Shown here piece after piece: positions 51,873-60,750 of a DNA stretch of 64,000 bases. The DNA is taken from the NCBI RefSeq assembly GCF_018069565.1, contig NZ_JAGPNL010000007.1, positions 248,001 through 312,000 of the forward strand. The letters are read 5' to 3'. Within the stretch, counting starts at the first letter, position 1. The number at the start of each line of letters is the position of its first letter. Both the position numbers and the translations under genes were made by a program. This DNA is from Streptomyces tagetis. Lineage in GTDB: Bacteria > Actinomycetota > Actinomycetes > Streptomycetales > Streptomycetaceae. The notes below the pieces were generated by a model. That model was not told the DNA's origin, searched no databases, and was given only the letters and a program-made list of their open reading frames with translations.

Positions 51873-52834
51873 CCCGGGTTGCCGCCATCGACTGCGGAAC
51901 CAACTCCATCCGCCTGCTGGTCGCCGACGCCGACCCGGCCACCGGCGTCCTGACCGACCTGGACCGGCGCATGACCATCGTGCGGCTCGGCCAGGGCGTC
52001 GACCGCACCGGCAGGCTGGCGCCCGAGGCGCTGGAGCGCACCTTCGCCGCCTGCCGCGAGTACGCGCGGGCCATCGAGGGGCACGGCGCCGGCCGGCTCC
52101 GCTTCGTGGCGACCTCCGCCTCCCGGGACGCCGAGAACCGCGACGACTTCGTGCGCGGGGTGCGGGAGATCCTCGGCGTGGAGCCCGAGGTCATCACCGG
52201 GGACGAGGAGGCCGCGTTCTCCTTCACCGGCGCCACCCGCGAGCTGGCCGGGCGCACCGCGTCCGCGGACCGGGTCGGCGGGCCCTACCTCGTCGTGGAC
52301 ATCGGCGGCGGCTCCACCGAGTTCGTCGTCGGCGACGACCGGGTGCGCGCGGCCCGCTCCGTGGACGTCGGCTGCGTACGGATGACCGAACGTCACCTGG
52401 TGCGCGACGGGGTGGTGGCCGACCCGCCCACCGAGGAGCAGGTCGCCGCGATGCGGGCCGACATCGAGGCCGCCCTCGACACGGCCGAGCGGTCGGTGCC
52501 GCTGCGCGAGGCGCGCACCCTGGTGGGGCTCGCCGGGTCGGTGACGACGGTCTCCGCGATCGCGCAGGACCTCCCCGCGTACGACTCGGCCGCCATCCAC
52601 CACTCCCGCGTCTCCCGGGACCGGATCCGCGAGATCACCGGCCGGCTGCTGCGCGCCACCCACGCCGAGCGCGCGGCCATCCCCTCGCTCCACCCGGGCC
52701 GCGTCGACGTGATCGGGGCGGGCGCCCTCGTCCTGCTCTCGATCATGGAACGCACGGGCGCCGAGGAGGTCGTCGTCAGCGAACACGACATCCTCGACGG
52801 CATCGCCTATTACGCGGCCGAGTCGCCTTCGTAG
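51869..52834 (+). CDS. ppx: Exopolyphosphatase / pppGpp phosphohydrolase family
   Basis: 321 residues of the ASKHA-fold Ppx/GppA family. Phosphate-1 loop AIDCGTNSIRLLV, the second loop VVDIGGGSTEFVVG and catalytic Glu region TSASRDAENRDDF are present. The short length lacks the C-terminal HD extension of E. coli Ppx, as in mycobacterial Ppx enzymes. It degrades short-chain polyphosphate and may influence (p)ppGpp. GTG 51869 overlaps the DUF501 stop. Confidence 0.92.
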   Translation: MTRVAAIDCGTNSIRLLVADADPATGVLTDLDRRMTIVRLGQGVDRTGRLAPEALERTFAACREYARAIEGHGAGRLRFVATSASRDAENRDDFVRGVREILGVEPEVITGDEEAAFSFTGATRELAGRTASADRVGGPYLVVDIGGGSTEFVVGDDRVRAARSVDVGCVRMTERHLVRDGVVADPPTEEQVAAMRADIEAALDTAERSVPLREARTLVGLAGSVTTVSAIAQDLPAYDSAAIHHSRVSRDRIREITGRLLRATHAERAAIPSLHPGRVDVIGAGALVLLSIMERTGAEEVVVSEHDILDGIAYYAAESPS

Positions 52835-52874
52835 GCCATCCTCGACGGGACCGGATGGTCTTTGGCCTGACCGC

Positions 52875-53144
52875 CTACAGGTTGCGGTACACGTCCCGGC
52901 GGTCGCCCACCTTGACGACGAGGATGACGAGTTCACCATCGTTGATCTGGTAGGCGACCCGGTAGCTTCCGACCCGGAGCCGGTAGAGCCCGGACGGGCC
53001 GGTGAGCTTCTTGACGTCGGCGTCCTCGCGGTACGGGTCGTCACCGAGCGCGGTCAGCGCGGTCAGGATGCGCATGGCGTCGGGCCGGCTGACGGCCCGG
53101 AGCTGCCGCTGTGCCGCCGTGGTGAATCGGAAGGCGTACTTCAC
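52875..53144 (-). CDS. RelE/ParE-superfamily toxin
   Basis: 89 residues with the RelE fold order: KYAFRFTTAAQRQLRAV, then LTGPSGLYRLRVGSYRVAYQI (basic strand with R residues for mRNA contact) and VVKVGDRRDVYRNL, the usual closing H/R-x-x-x-Y. Likely a ribosome-dependent mRNA interferase. The start overlaps the antitoxin stop by ATGA (53141-53144). It is convergent with ppx; its 3' part is duplicated at 53512-53570. Confidence 0.88.
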   Translation of the reverse strand: MKYAFRFTTAAQRQLRAVSRPDAMRILTALTALGDDPYREDADVKKLTGPSGLYRLRVGSYRVAYQINDGELVILVVKVGDRRDVYRNL

Positions 53145-53413
53145 GCCGCCTCGCCGTCCTGCTCGGTGAACAGGTCTGCCAGCAGTTCCGCCATCGTCAC
53201 TGTGGGACCGCCCTCGGCCAGGACCGCTTCGGCTTCGCGCGCCAGCATGACGTCGGCCGCTTCCTCCAGCGCTTCGAAGTCCGCGATCGGGACTACGGCT
53301 GCCACCGGAGCGCCGTTGCGCGTGATGACGGTCGGAACGCCTTCCTCGGCCCGGTTGATGTGGTCGGCGAGGTGCGCGCGGGCTTCCCGTACGGTCACGG
53401 TGTTCTCAGTCAT
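53141..53413 (-). CDS. Phd/YefM-type antitoxin
   Basis: 90 residues: ENTVTVREARAHLADHINRAEEG, then VITRNGAPVAAVVPIADFEAL, the Phd/YefM DNA-binding domain, and an acidic C-terminus that would wrap the toxin. It neutralises the RelE-type toxin and represses the operon. The ATG at 53413 is chosen; longer frames upstream are non-homologous. TGTACGCGCTCACGTGTACA (53421-53440) directly upstream contains a TGTAC...GTACA dyad that may be its operator. Confidence 0.87.
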   Translation of the reverse strand: MTENTVTVREARAHLADHINRAEEGVPTVITRNGAPVAAVVPIADFEALEEAADVMLAREAEAVLAEGGPTVTMAELLADLFTEQDGEAA

Positions 53414-53477
53414 GAGACGAGTGTACGCGCTCACGTGTACACGCGGCCCGGTTCGGGAGTCGCGTTCGTGAGCGATG

Positions 53478-53605
53478 CTCGACGGCATCGCCTGGTCCCT
53501 GGCCTGAGCGTCTACCGGCTGCGGTGGGCGTCCCGCCGGTCGCCCACCTTGACGACGAGGACGACGGGTTCGTTCTCCGTCATGAGAAAAGCGTACGCGC
53601 GCACG
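53478..53605 (-). pseudogene. Relic of a second toxin-antitoxin copy (antitoxin head fused to toxin tail)
   Basis: Bases 53478-53571 align closely with 52842-52932 (the toxin 3' end and the gap to ppx). From 53571 the sequence switches to match the antitoxin start and upstream region (53400-53440). The result is a 23-codon frame, 53583 to 53512: MTEN from the antitoxin joined to VVLVVKVGDRRD from the toxin tail. Everything between has been deleted. It is not expected to be functional. Confidence 0.8.
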
Positions 53606-53816
53606 TGTACGCACGCTCTGGGCGGGAGAGCGCTCGGTTGACATGTGCATCGGCCTGCCAGGGGTGTCCGGCCCCGCCGGAAAGGGGCTCTCGGGGGCGG
53701 CCCGGCCCGTGGTTCCTACTGGCTGGTAGCCTCCCGCTGAGCAGGGCGGTTGGCATCTGAGCGGGCCCCGGGGAGCCCCGGAAAGGGCCCTTGGGGGCAC
53801 TCCGCGGAGGAAACTT

Positions 53817-53832
53817 CGTGAAGTTCTTCACA
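53817..53832. promoter_or_regulatory. Candidate Rex operator upstream of ndh
   Basis: CGTGAAGTTCTTCACA matches the Streptomyces Rex consensus TGTGAACNNNTTCACA at 11 of 13 defined positions. It lies 308 bases upstream of ndh, so its promoter context is unclear. Confidence 0.5.
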
Positions 53833-54043
53833 AGGAAATCAGCCCTGATGGGCGTCAAAACCACGAGGGCTGACCCTTTTGGGGGGTCAACTGCCGTTTG
53901 AACGTGTTCAGGTCGGTGTCGCGGGGGGTCGCGGAAACCCTCTTCCGGGGCGCCGTACGGCCCGCCGGAAGGTGCGGATGAGCAGCTCACGCGGCCTTGA
54001 CAAGGGGGCAGACCACCCACCGGTTCCCCCCTCCGTCATGATC

Positions 54044-54072
54044 TTGGTCACGGGGGTCGCGGATGGTAACAC
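54044..54072 (+). promoter_or_regulatory. Predicted ndh promoter
   Basis: TTGGTC (54044-54049) and TAACAC (54067-54072) at 17-base spacing put transcription start near 54079, about 60 bases before the ATG. The rest of the 726-base gap (53414-54139) holds the toxin relic, the Rex-like sites and no convincing gene. Confidence 0.45.
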
Positions 54073-54087
54073 AAGGCCCGACCAACC

Positions 54088-54105
54088 TTGTGAAGGGGCG
54101 CACTA
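54088..54105. promoter_or_regulatory. Second, weaker Rex-like site near the ndh transcription start
   Basis: A perfect left half TTGTGAA (54088-54094), a GGGG spacer, and a degraded right half CGCACTA (4 of 7). Its place just after the predicted start site would suit repression. Confidence 0.35.
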
Positions 54106-54139
54106 ACCACCCCCCACGGGCAGGTGGATACTCGATGGC

Positions 54140-55543
54140 ATGAGCACCACGGAGCGTCCCAGGATCCTCGTAGTAGGCGGTGGGTACGTAGGCCTGTACG
54201 CAGCTCGACGCATCCAGAAGAAGATGCGTTACGGCGAGGCGACCGTCACCGTCGTCGACCCGCGGTCGTACATGACCTACCAGCCCTTCCTCCCCGAAGC
54301 CGCCGCCGGCAACATCTCCCCGCGGCACGTCGTCGTCCCCCTGCGGCGCGTGCTTCCCAAGGCGGAGGTCCTCACCGGCCGGGTCACCACCATCGACCAG
54401 GACCGCAAGGTCGCCACGATCGCCCCGCTGGTCGGCGACGCGTACGAGCTGCCGTTCGACTACCTGGTCATCGCCATGGGCGCGGTCTCCCGCACCTTCC
54501 CGATCCCCGGCCTCGCCGAGCAGGGCATCGGCATGAAGGGCATCGAGGAGTCCATCGGACTGCGCAACCACGTCCTGGAGCAGCTCGACAAGGCCGACTC
54601 CACCACGGACGAGGAGATCCGGCGCAAGGCGCTCACCTTCGTCTTCGTGGGCGGCGGCTTCGCCGGCGCGGAGACCATCGGCGAGGTCGAGGACATGGCC
54701 CGCGACGCCGCCAAGTACTACCGGAACGTCTCCCGTGACGACATGCGCTTCATCCTCGTCGACGCGGCCGACAAGATCCTCCCCGAGGTGGGTCCCAAGC
54801 TCGGCCAGTACGGCAAGGAGCACCTGGAGAGCCGCGGCGTCGAGATCTACCTGTCCACCTCCATGGACTCCTGCGTCGACGGCCACGTGGTGCTGAAGAA
54901 CGGCCTGGAGGTCGACTCCGGCACGATCGTGTGGACCGCGGGCGTCAAGCCCAACCCGGCGCTGTCCCGCTTCGGCCTGCCGCTCGGCCCCCGCGGCCAC
55001 GTCGACGTCGACCCGACCCTCCAGGTCAAGGGAACCGACTACGTCTGGGCCGCGGGCGACAACGCCCAGGTGCCCGACCTCGTCGGCCGCAAGGCGGGCA
55101 ACGAGAACGCCTGGTGCCCGCCGAACGCCCAGCACGCGCTGCGCCAGGCCAAGACCCTCGGCGACAACGTCATCTCCGGCATGCGGGGCTTCCCGCAGAA
55201 GGAGTACAGCCACGCCAACAAGGGCGCGGTGGCGGGCCTCGGCCTGCACAAGGGCGTCGCGATGATCGTCGTCGGCAAGGTGAAGATCAAGCTCAAGGGC
55301 CGGCTCGCCTGGTACATGCACCGCACCTACCACGGCCTGGCGATGCCGACCTTCAACCGGAAGATCCGCGTCTTCGCGGACTGGACGCTCGCCATGTTCC
55401 TCAAGCGCGAGGTCGTCTCCCTCGGCGCGATCGAGACTCCCCGCGAGGAGTTCTACGAGGCCGCCAAGCCGGCCCCGGCCGCCGCGCCGAAGACCGAGCC
55501 CGCCCCGAAGTCCGCGGAGTCGGAGAAGGCCACCGCCTCCTGA
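54140..55543 (+). CDS. ndh: Type II NADH dehydrogenase
   Basis: A 467-residue non-proton-pumping NADH:menaquinone oxidoreductase. The FAD-binding motif GGGYVGLYAAR is at ~13-23. The NADH-binding second Rossmann motif FVGGGFAGAETIGE follows near 170. WAAGDNAQ and the quinone-site region NAQHALRQAKTLG are present, and a C-terminal amphipathic and hydrophobic segment anchors it to the membrane face. A Lys/Ala/Pro tail ends it. Redox control by Rex is suggested by the upstream sites. Confidence 0.94.
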   Translation: MSTTERPRILVVGGGYVGLYAARRIQKKMRYGEATVTVVDPRSYMTYQPFLPEAAAGNISPRHVVVPLRRVLPKAEVLTGRVTTIDQDRKVATIAPLVGDAYELPFDYLVIAMGAVSRTFPIPGLAEQGIGMKGIEESIGLRNHVLEQLDKADSTTDEEIRRKALTFVFVGGGFAGAETIGEVEDMARDAAKYYRNVSRDDMRFILVDAADKILPEVGPKLGQYGKEHLESRGVEIYLSTSMDSCVDGHVVLKNGLEVDSGTIVWTAGVKPNPALSRFGLPLGPRGHVDVDPTLQVKGTDYVWAAGDNAQVPDLVGRKAGNENAWCPPNAQHALRQAKTLGDNVISGMRGFPQKEYSHANKGAVAGLGLHKGVAMIVVGKVKIKLKGRLAWYMHRTYHGLAMPTFNRKIRVFADWTLAMFLKREVVSLGAIETPREEFYEAAKPAPAAAPKTEPAPKSAESEKATAS

Positions 55544-55564
55544 CCCCCGGTCACCAGCAGTCCC

Positions 55565-55606
55565 CGAAGGGGCCACCCGCCATCCGTGGTGCGGGCGGCC
55601 CCTTCG
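55565..55606 (+). terminator. ndh terminator hairpin
   Basis: Arms 55565-55574 and 55597-55606 pair perfectly over 10 bp and extend by five more pairs past one mismatch. 21 bases after the ndh stop. Confidence 0.65.
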
Positions 55607-55815
55607 CCCGTTCCGCACCCGGCACGACGCCGGGCCCGGCAAGTCTCCCCGCCCCCCGGGGCCGAGCCGGCGCCCGGCGCGGGCGGGCGTTACCGGAAGG
55701 GTGACATGGGCACCCATTTTGCCCAGCCGTGACTTCGTGGCGGGACTGTTCGGCGGGTCCCCGGGTGTTTACGTGGTGTTGGACATTCCGGGATCGTTCA
55801 TCACGGAGGTACGCC

Positions 55816-57117
55816 ATGGCTGACGCCGCGCTGCGGCTGCAGAACCTCTTCGAACAGTTGCTGGGAACCCCCCTCGCGGTGCGTATCCGCGCCTGGGACG
55901 GTTCCGAGGCCGGGCCGCCGGGGGCGCCCACGCTCGTCGTCCGCAACCGCAGGGCCCTGCGCCGTCTCCTCTTCAAGCCGGGCGAACTCGGCCTCGCCCG
56001 CGCCTGGGTGGCCGGCGACCTCGACATCGACGGGGACCTCTACGCCGCCCTCGCGTCGCTCGCCGGCCTCGTCTGGGAGCGCGGCGAGGACGCCCCCGGG
56101 CTGCTGGCCTCGCTGCGCGACCCCGGGGCGCGGGCCGCCGCCCGGGGGCTGCTGCGGCTCGCCGGGCCGCCGCTGCCGCCCGCCCCGCCGCCGGAGGAGA
56201 TCCGCCGGGTCCGCGGCAACCTGCACACCCGCCGCACCGACCGCCGCGCCATCAGCCACCACTACGACGTCGGCAACGACTTCTACGAGCTGGTCCTCGG
56301 CCCGTCCATGGTCTACTCCTGCGCCTACTGGAGCGCCCCCGAGGCCGAGGGCGGCACCCTGGAGGACGCCCAGCGCGACAAGCTCGAACTCGTCTGCCGC
56401 AAACTCGACCTGAGCCCCGGTCAGCGCCTCCTGGACGTCGGCTGCGGCTGGGGCTCCCTGGCGATCCACGCCGCCCGCGAGCACGACGTGCGGGTCGTCG
56501 GCGTCACCCTCTCCCAGGAACAGGCCGCGTACGCCCGCAAGCGGGTCGCCGAGGAGGGGCTGACCGACCGGGTGGAGATCCGCGTCCAGGACTACCGGGA
56601 CGTCGCCGACGGCCCCTACGACGCCATCTCCTCCCTCGGCATGGCCGAACACGTCGGCGCCGAACCGTACCTGCGCTACGCAGGCGACCTGTTCCGGCTG
56701 CTCAGGCCGGGCGGCCGGCTGCTGAACCACCAGATCGCCCGGCGCCCCCAGGGCGACGAGTCCGCCTACACCGTCGACGCCTTCATCGACGCGTACGTCT
56801 TCCCCGACGGCGAACTGGCCCCGGTCGGCACCACCGTCACCCAACTGGAGCGCGCCGGGTTCGAGGTGCGCGACGTCGAGTCGATCCGCGAGCACTACGC
56901 GCTGACCCTGCGCCGCTGGGTCGCCAACCTGGAGTCCGAGTGGGCGGCGGCCACCCGCATGGTCAGCCCCGGCCGCGCCCGCGTCTGGCGCCTCTACATG
57001 GCCGCCTCCGCGCTCGCCTTCGAACGCAACCGCATCGGCGTCAACCAGGTCCTCGCCGTGAAGACCCCCGAGTCGGGCCGCTCCGGCCTGCCCTTGCGCT
57101 CCCGCACCTGGAACTGA
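55816..57117 (+). CDS. Cyclopropane-fatty-acyl-phospholipid synthase family methyltransferase
   Basis: 433 residues. An N-terminal helical lipid-binding domain (~1-120; FKPGELGLARAWVAGDLDIDGDLY) precedes the CFA core: AISHHYDVGNDFYELVLGPSMVYSCAYW (read in segments), SAM motif I LLDVGCGWGSLAIHAA, and EHVG with the bicarbonate-site Glu. The C-terminus contains the family W-x-x-N-L-E. It methylenates or methylates membrane acyl chains. ATG 55816 follows CGGAGG. With the desaturase at 9899 it is a second lipid-modifying enzyme in the window. Confidence 0.9.
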   Translation: MADAALRLQNLFEQLLGTPLAVRIRAWDGSEAGPPGAPTLVVRNRRALRRLLFKPGELGLARAWVAGDLDIDGDLYAALASLAGLVWERGEDAPGLLASLRDPGARAAARGLLRLAGPPLPPAPPPEEIRRVRGNLHTRRTDRRAISHHYDVGNDFYELVLGPSMVYSCAYWSAPEAEGGTLEDAQRDKLELVCRKLDLSPGQRLLDVGCGWGSLAIHAAREHDVRVVGVTLSQEQAAYARKRVAEEGLTDRVEIRVQDYRDVADGPYDAISSLGMAEHVGAEPYLRYAGDLFRLLRPGGRLLNHQIARRPQGDESAYTVDAFIDAYVFPDGELAPVGTTVTQLERAGFEVRDVESIREHYALTLRRWVANLESEWAAATRMVSPGRARVWRLYMAASALAFERNRIGVNQVLAVKTPESGRSGLPLRSRTWN

Positions 57118-57140
57118 GCCCCACCGGGCCGGTGTTCGGA

Positions 57141-57180
57141 CGAGGGCCCCGCCGCCGTGGGTACGGCAGCGGGGCCCTCG
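57141..57180. terminator. Bidirectional terminator between convergent cfa-type and ABC genes
   Basis: Perfect 12-bp arms 57141-57152 and 57169-57180, with an inner GCCGT/ACGGC stem, between two convergent genes. Confidence 0.75.
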
Positions 57181-57214
57181 CACGTCGCGCCGCGCACGGC
57201 GTCCGGCGTACCGG

Positions 57215-59743
57215 CTACTCCGCCTTGATCGCCTCCAGCATGTTCAGCCGGGCGGCCCGCCTCGCCGGCCAGAGCGCCGCGAGGATGCCCACCACGGCGG
57301 CCAGCAGCAGGAAGAGGGCCATCCGGTCCCACGGCAGGACCAGTTCGTACGTCGGTATCGCCGTACCCATCAGCTCACCGGCGGCCCAGCCGAAGAACAC
57401 GCCGAGGCCGATGCCGAGCACCCCGCCGAACAGGGAGATCACCAGGGACTCCAGGCGCACCATCCGCTTCACGCCCCGCCGGTCCAGGCCGACCGCCCGC
57501 AGCATGCCGATCTCCTGGGAGCGCTCGAAGACCGACATGGCCAGGGTGTTGATGACGCCGAGGACCGCCACGATCACGGCCATGGCGAGCAGCCCGTAGA
57601 GCATGTTCAGCAGCAGCGTGAAGATCTGCGCGATCTCCTCGGAGATGTCCTTCTTGGTCTGGATCTTGATCGCCGGGTTGGTGCCGAGCGCCTCGCGCAG
57701 CCCGTCCCTGGCCGCGTCCGAGGTGCCGGCCGCGGTCTTGACCAGCACCAGCATGTCGGACGGCTCGGACACGTGCGGGGCGAGGGTGGCGTTGTCGACC
57801 ATGATGCCGCGCAGCATGTCGTTGCCCTCGTACACCCCGGCGACCGTCAGCCGCTGCTTCTCGCCGTCGCCGTATGCGGCGGTGAAGGACGAGCCGGCCC
57901 GCCAGTCGTGCTCCTTGGCGGTGTCCTCGTCGACGATCACGTCGGTGCCGCCGATCCGGAAGGCGCCGTCCGCCACCGCGAGGTCGGTCAGCTCGCCGAA
58001 GACCGAGCCGTTGACGCCGGTGAGGTACTCGGTGCGCTCGTCGATGCGGGAGGCGGCGTTGCGCAGGGGGCTGGTGGCGGTGACGCCCTCGGCGGTGCGC
58101 AGCTTCTCGCCGACGTCCGGGGAGAGGTCGTTGCCGTTGGCCATGGAGACCACGTAGTCGGCCTTGATCGCCGCCGACGCCATCTTGTCGATGGAGGTCT
58201 GGAGGCTGCTCGCCATCACCGTCATGCCGGTGATCAGGGTCAGGCCGATCATCAGCGCCGAGGCGGTGGCGGCGGTGCGGCGCGGGTTGCGCACCGCGTT
58301 CTGCCGGGCCAGCTTGCCGGCGACGCCGAAGACCCGCAGCACCGGTCCGGCGGCGGCGATCAGCGGCCGGGACAGCAGCGGCGTCAGGATGAAGACGCCG
58401 ATGATCAGCAGCACCGCGCCGAGGGCCATCGGGGCCTGCCCGTCCGAGCCGTCCATGGTCGTCGCCGCGAGGACCACGGCGATGCCGGCGCCGGTGAACA
58501 GGGCGCCCAGGACGTTGCGCACCACCAGCGACTTGGCCGTGGCGGCGGCGTGCACGCTGCTCATCGCGGCGACCGGCGGGATCTTCGCCGCGCGGCGGCC
58601 CGGCAGCCACGCGGCCAGCATCGTGATCAGGATGCCGACGGCGAGGGCGGCGGCGACCGTCTGCCAGGTGACCACCAGCGGCCCGTCGGGCATGGTGGCG
58701 CCCATCGCGTTCATCAGGGAGCGCAGCAGCGCGCCGATGCCGACACCGGCCGCCAGTCCGGTCACCGCGGCGACCGCGCCGACCGCGAACGCCTCGATCA
58801 GCACCGACCGGGTCACCTGACGGCGGGAGGCGCCCACCGCCCGCATGAGGGCCAGTTCCTTGGTGCGCTGGGCGACGAGCATGGTGAAGGTGTTGGCGAT
58901 GATGAAGGTGCCGACGAAGAGCGCGATACCCGCGAAGACCAGCAGCCCCTGCTTCATCCCGCTCATCGAGGCGGCGATCATCTCGGCCTGGACGCTCGCG
59001 AGTTCGCCGCCGGTGGTGGTCTCCACCAGGCCCTTGGGCAGCGCCTCGTCGAGCTGCTTCTTGAGGGCCGCCTCGCTGACGCCCGGCTTGGCCTTGACGT
59101 CGATCTCGTCGAAGGTGCCCGGCTTGCCGAACAGCTTCTGCGCGGTCGGCGTGTCGAACAGGGCGAGGCTGCCGCCGGCGGCGACCGTGCCGTCGTCGGT
59201 GGTGAAGACGCCGGCGATCCTCGGGGTGAGGACGGGGCCGTTCACCGAGAGGCGCACGGTGTCGCCGACGGTGTACCCGGAGTGCTCGGCGGTGCGGGAG
59301 TCGATGAGGATCTCGCCCTCGCCGCGCGGGGCCTTTCCGGCGACCAGCGGATACCGGGGGTCCTCGGTGCCCCAGTAGTTGCCGCCGAGGGTGCTGAAGC
59401 CGTCGCCGATCAGCTTGCCGTCCCGGTCGGCGATGGCGGTGAAGCCGCCGACCACGCCGAGGGCGGACTCGGCGCCGGGCACCCGGGCGCTGTCGTCGAG
59501 CACCGCCTGCGTCAGCTCGGGCACCGTGCCGACCTTGTCGCCCTCGGCGTCCTGGTAGGAGGCGCGGACGGCCACGTCGACGTGGGCGAAGCCCTTGGCC
59601 GAGCTGTTCTGGAGGGCGTCGGAGAGGGTGTTGGTGAAGACCAGGCTGCCCGACACGAACGCCACGCCGAGCATCACGGCGAGCACGGTCATCAACAGCC
59701 TGGCCTTGTGCGCGAACACGTTGCGCAAGGCGGTACGGAACAT
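57215..59743 (-). CDS. FtsX/MacB-type ABC transporter permease (system 2)
   Basis: 842 residues with the same duplicated FtsX design as the permease at 28216: N-terminal segment LLMTVLAVMLGVAFVSGSLVF, an outside domain, then TMLVAQRTKELALMRAVGASRRQV with membrane segments. The second half has another outside domain and a final block with RSQEIGMLRAVGLDRRGVKRM. The two permeases share motif order and many residues, so they are paralogues. It is separated from its ATPase by 162 bases of GCGCGGG-rich sequence. The substrate is unknown. Confidence 0.92.
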   Translation of the reverse strand: MFRTALRNVFAHKARLLMTVLAVMLGVAFVSGSLVFTNTLSDALQNSSAKGFAHVDVAVRASYQDAEGDKVGTVPELTQAVLDDSARVPGAESALGVVGGFTAIADRDGKLIGDGFSTLGGNYWGTEDPRYPLVAGKAPRGEGEILIDSRTAEHSGYTVGDTVRLSVNGPVLTPRIAGVFTTDDGTVAAGGSLALFDTPTAQKLFGKPGTFDEIDVKAKPGVSEAALKKQLDEALPKGLVETTTGGELASVQAEMIAASMSGMKQGLLVFAGIALFVGTFIIANTFTMLVAQRTKELALMRAVGASRRQVTRSVLIEAFAVGAVAAVTGLAAGVGIGALLRSLMNAMGATMPDGPLVVTWQTVAAALAVGILITMLAAWLPGRRAAKIPPVAAMSSVHAAATAKSLVVRNVLGALFTGAGIAVVLAATTMDGSDGQAPMALGAVLLIIGVFILTPLLSRPLIAAAGPVLRVFGVAGKLARQNAVRNPRRTAATASALMIGLTLITGMTVMASSLQTSIDKMASAAIKADYVVSMANGNDLSPDVGEKLRTAEGVTATSPLRNAASRIDERTEYLTGVNGSVFGELTDLAVADGAFRIGGTDVIVDEDTAKEHDWRAGSSFTAAYGDGEKQRLTVAGVYEGNDMLRGIMVDNATLAPHVSEPSDMLVLVKTAAGTSDAARDGLREALGTNPAIKIQTKKDISEEIAQIFTLLLNMLYGLLAMAVIVAVLGVINTLAMSVFERSQEIGMLRAVGLDRRGVKRMVRLESLVISLFGGVLGIGLGVFFGWAAGELMGTAIPTYELVLPWDRMALFLLLAAVVGILAALWPARRAARLNMLEAIKAE

Positions 59744-59905
59744 GGGTCTTCTCTGTCCGGAGGTACGTGCGGGAAGGGGGGCGGGCGTGAGCGCGCGCGG
59801 GGCGCGGGGCGCGGGAGGCGGGATGGGGCGCGCGAGTTGCGGCGCGCGGGATGCGGGGCTGCGGGCGCCGGCTCGTACGGCCCCCGGCCCCGGCCCCGGG
59901 ACGCG

Positions 59906-60676
59906 TCAGCTCGTGCGGCCCTTGGCGTCGAACCGCTTCATGCGGTCCAGCACCGAGTCGGCCGTCGGCGCGTGCACCTCGTCGACGATGCGTCCGTCGG
60001 CGAGGAAGACCACCCGGTCCGCGTAGGCGGCGGCCACCGGGTCGTGGGTCACCATGACGACCGTCTGGCCCATCTCCCGCACGGAGTTGCGCAGGAAGCC
60101 CAGCACCTCGGCGCCGGAACGGGAGTCCAGGTTGCCGGTGGGCTCGTCCCCGAAGATGATCTCCGGCCGGGAGGCGAGCGCGCGGGCCACGGCGACGCGC
60201 TGCTGCTGTCCGCCGGAGAGCTGGGAGGGGCGGTGCCCGAGCCGGTCGGCCAGCCCGACCATCCCGATCACCGAGTCCAGCCACTCCCGGTCCGGCTTGC
60301 GGCCCGCGATGTCCATCGGCAGGGTGATGTTCTCCAGCGCGGTCAGCGTCGGCAGCAGGTTGAACGCCTGGAAGATGAAGCCGATCTTGTCCCGGCGCAA
60401 CTTGGTGAGCTGCTTGTCCTTCAGGGAGCCCAGCTCGGTCTCGCCGATGCGCACGGAGCCGGAGGAGAAGGTGTCCAGCCCCGCGACGCAGTGCATCAGC
60501 GTGGACTTGCCGGAACCGGACGGACCCATGATCGCGGTGAACTCGGCCTGGCGGAAGTCGACGGAGACCTGGTCCAGGGCGACCACCCGGGTCTCGCCCT
60601 GGCCGTAGATCTTGGACAGCTCCGTGGCGCGTGCGGCCACGGTGGTGGACCGGTCGGCGAGGGATGCGGTGGTCAC
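59906..60676 (-). CDS. ABC exporter ATP-binding protein, MacB/LolD type (system 2)
   Basis: 256 residues with Walker A GPSGSGKST, Q-loop FIFQAFNLLPTLTALENI, signature LSGGQQQRVAVARALA, Walker B IIFGDEPTGNLDSRSG and VMVTHD. It is nearly superimposable on the ATPase at 27431, including the closing VLDRMKRFDAKGRTS. The GTG at 60676 has GGAG nine bases upstream; an ATG at 60778 would translate the repeat array at 60693-60750 and is less likely. Unlike system 1 it does not overlap its permease gene. Confidence 0.92.
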   Translation of the reverse strand: MTTASLADRSTTVAARATELSKIYGQGETRVVALDQVSVDFRQAEFTAIMGPSGSGKSTLMHCVAGLDTFSSGSVRIGETELGSLKDKQLTKLRRDKIGFIFQAFNLLPTLTALENITLPMDIAGRKPDREWLDSVIGMVGLADRLGHRPSQLSGGQQQRVAVARALASRPEIIFGDEPTGNLDSRSGAEVLGFLRNSVREMGQTVVMVTHDPVAAAYADRVVFLADGRIVDEVHAPTADSVLDRMKRFDAKGRTS

Positions 60677-60692
60677 GGAAGGGCGCTCCTGT

Positions 60693-60750
60693 CGGTACGG
60701 AGGATCGGTACGGAGGATCGGTACGAAGGGATCGGTACGGGGGCCGGTAC
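60693..60750. repeat. Five iterated CGGTACGG repeats upstream of ABC system 2
   Basis: CGGTAC begins at 60693, 60706, 60719, 60733 and 60745 (spacings 13, 13, 14, 12); the first three lie in near-identical CGGTACGGAGGAT units. Placed 17-75 bases upstream of the ATPase start, they may be an operator array or leader repeats. Confidence 0.75.

Noticed and set aside
53987..55717. 576-codon frame opposite ndh
   Set aside because: Shadow of ndh extending through its promoter; no motif.
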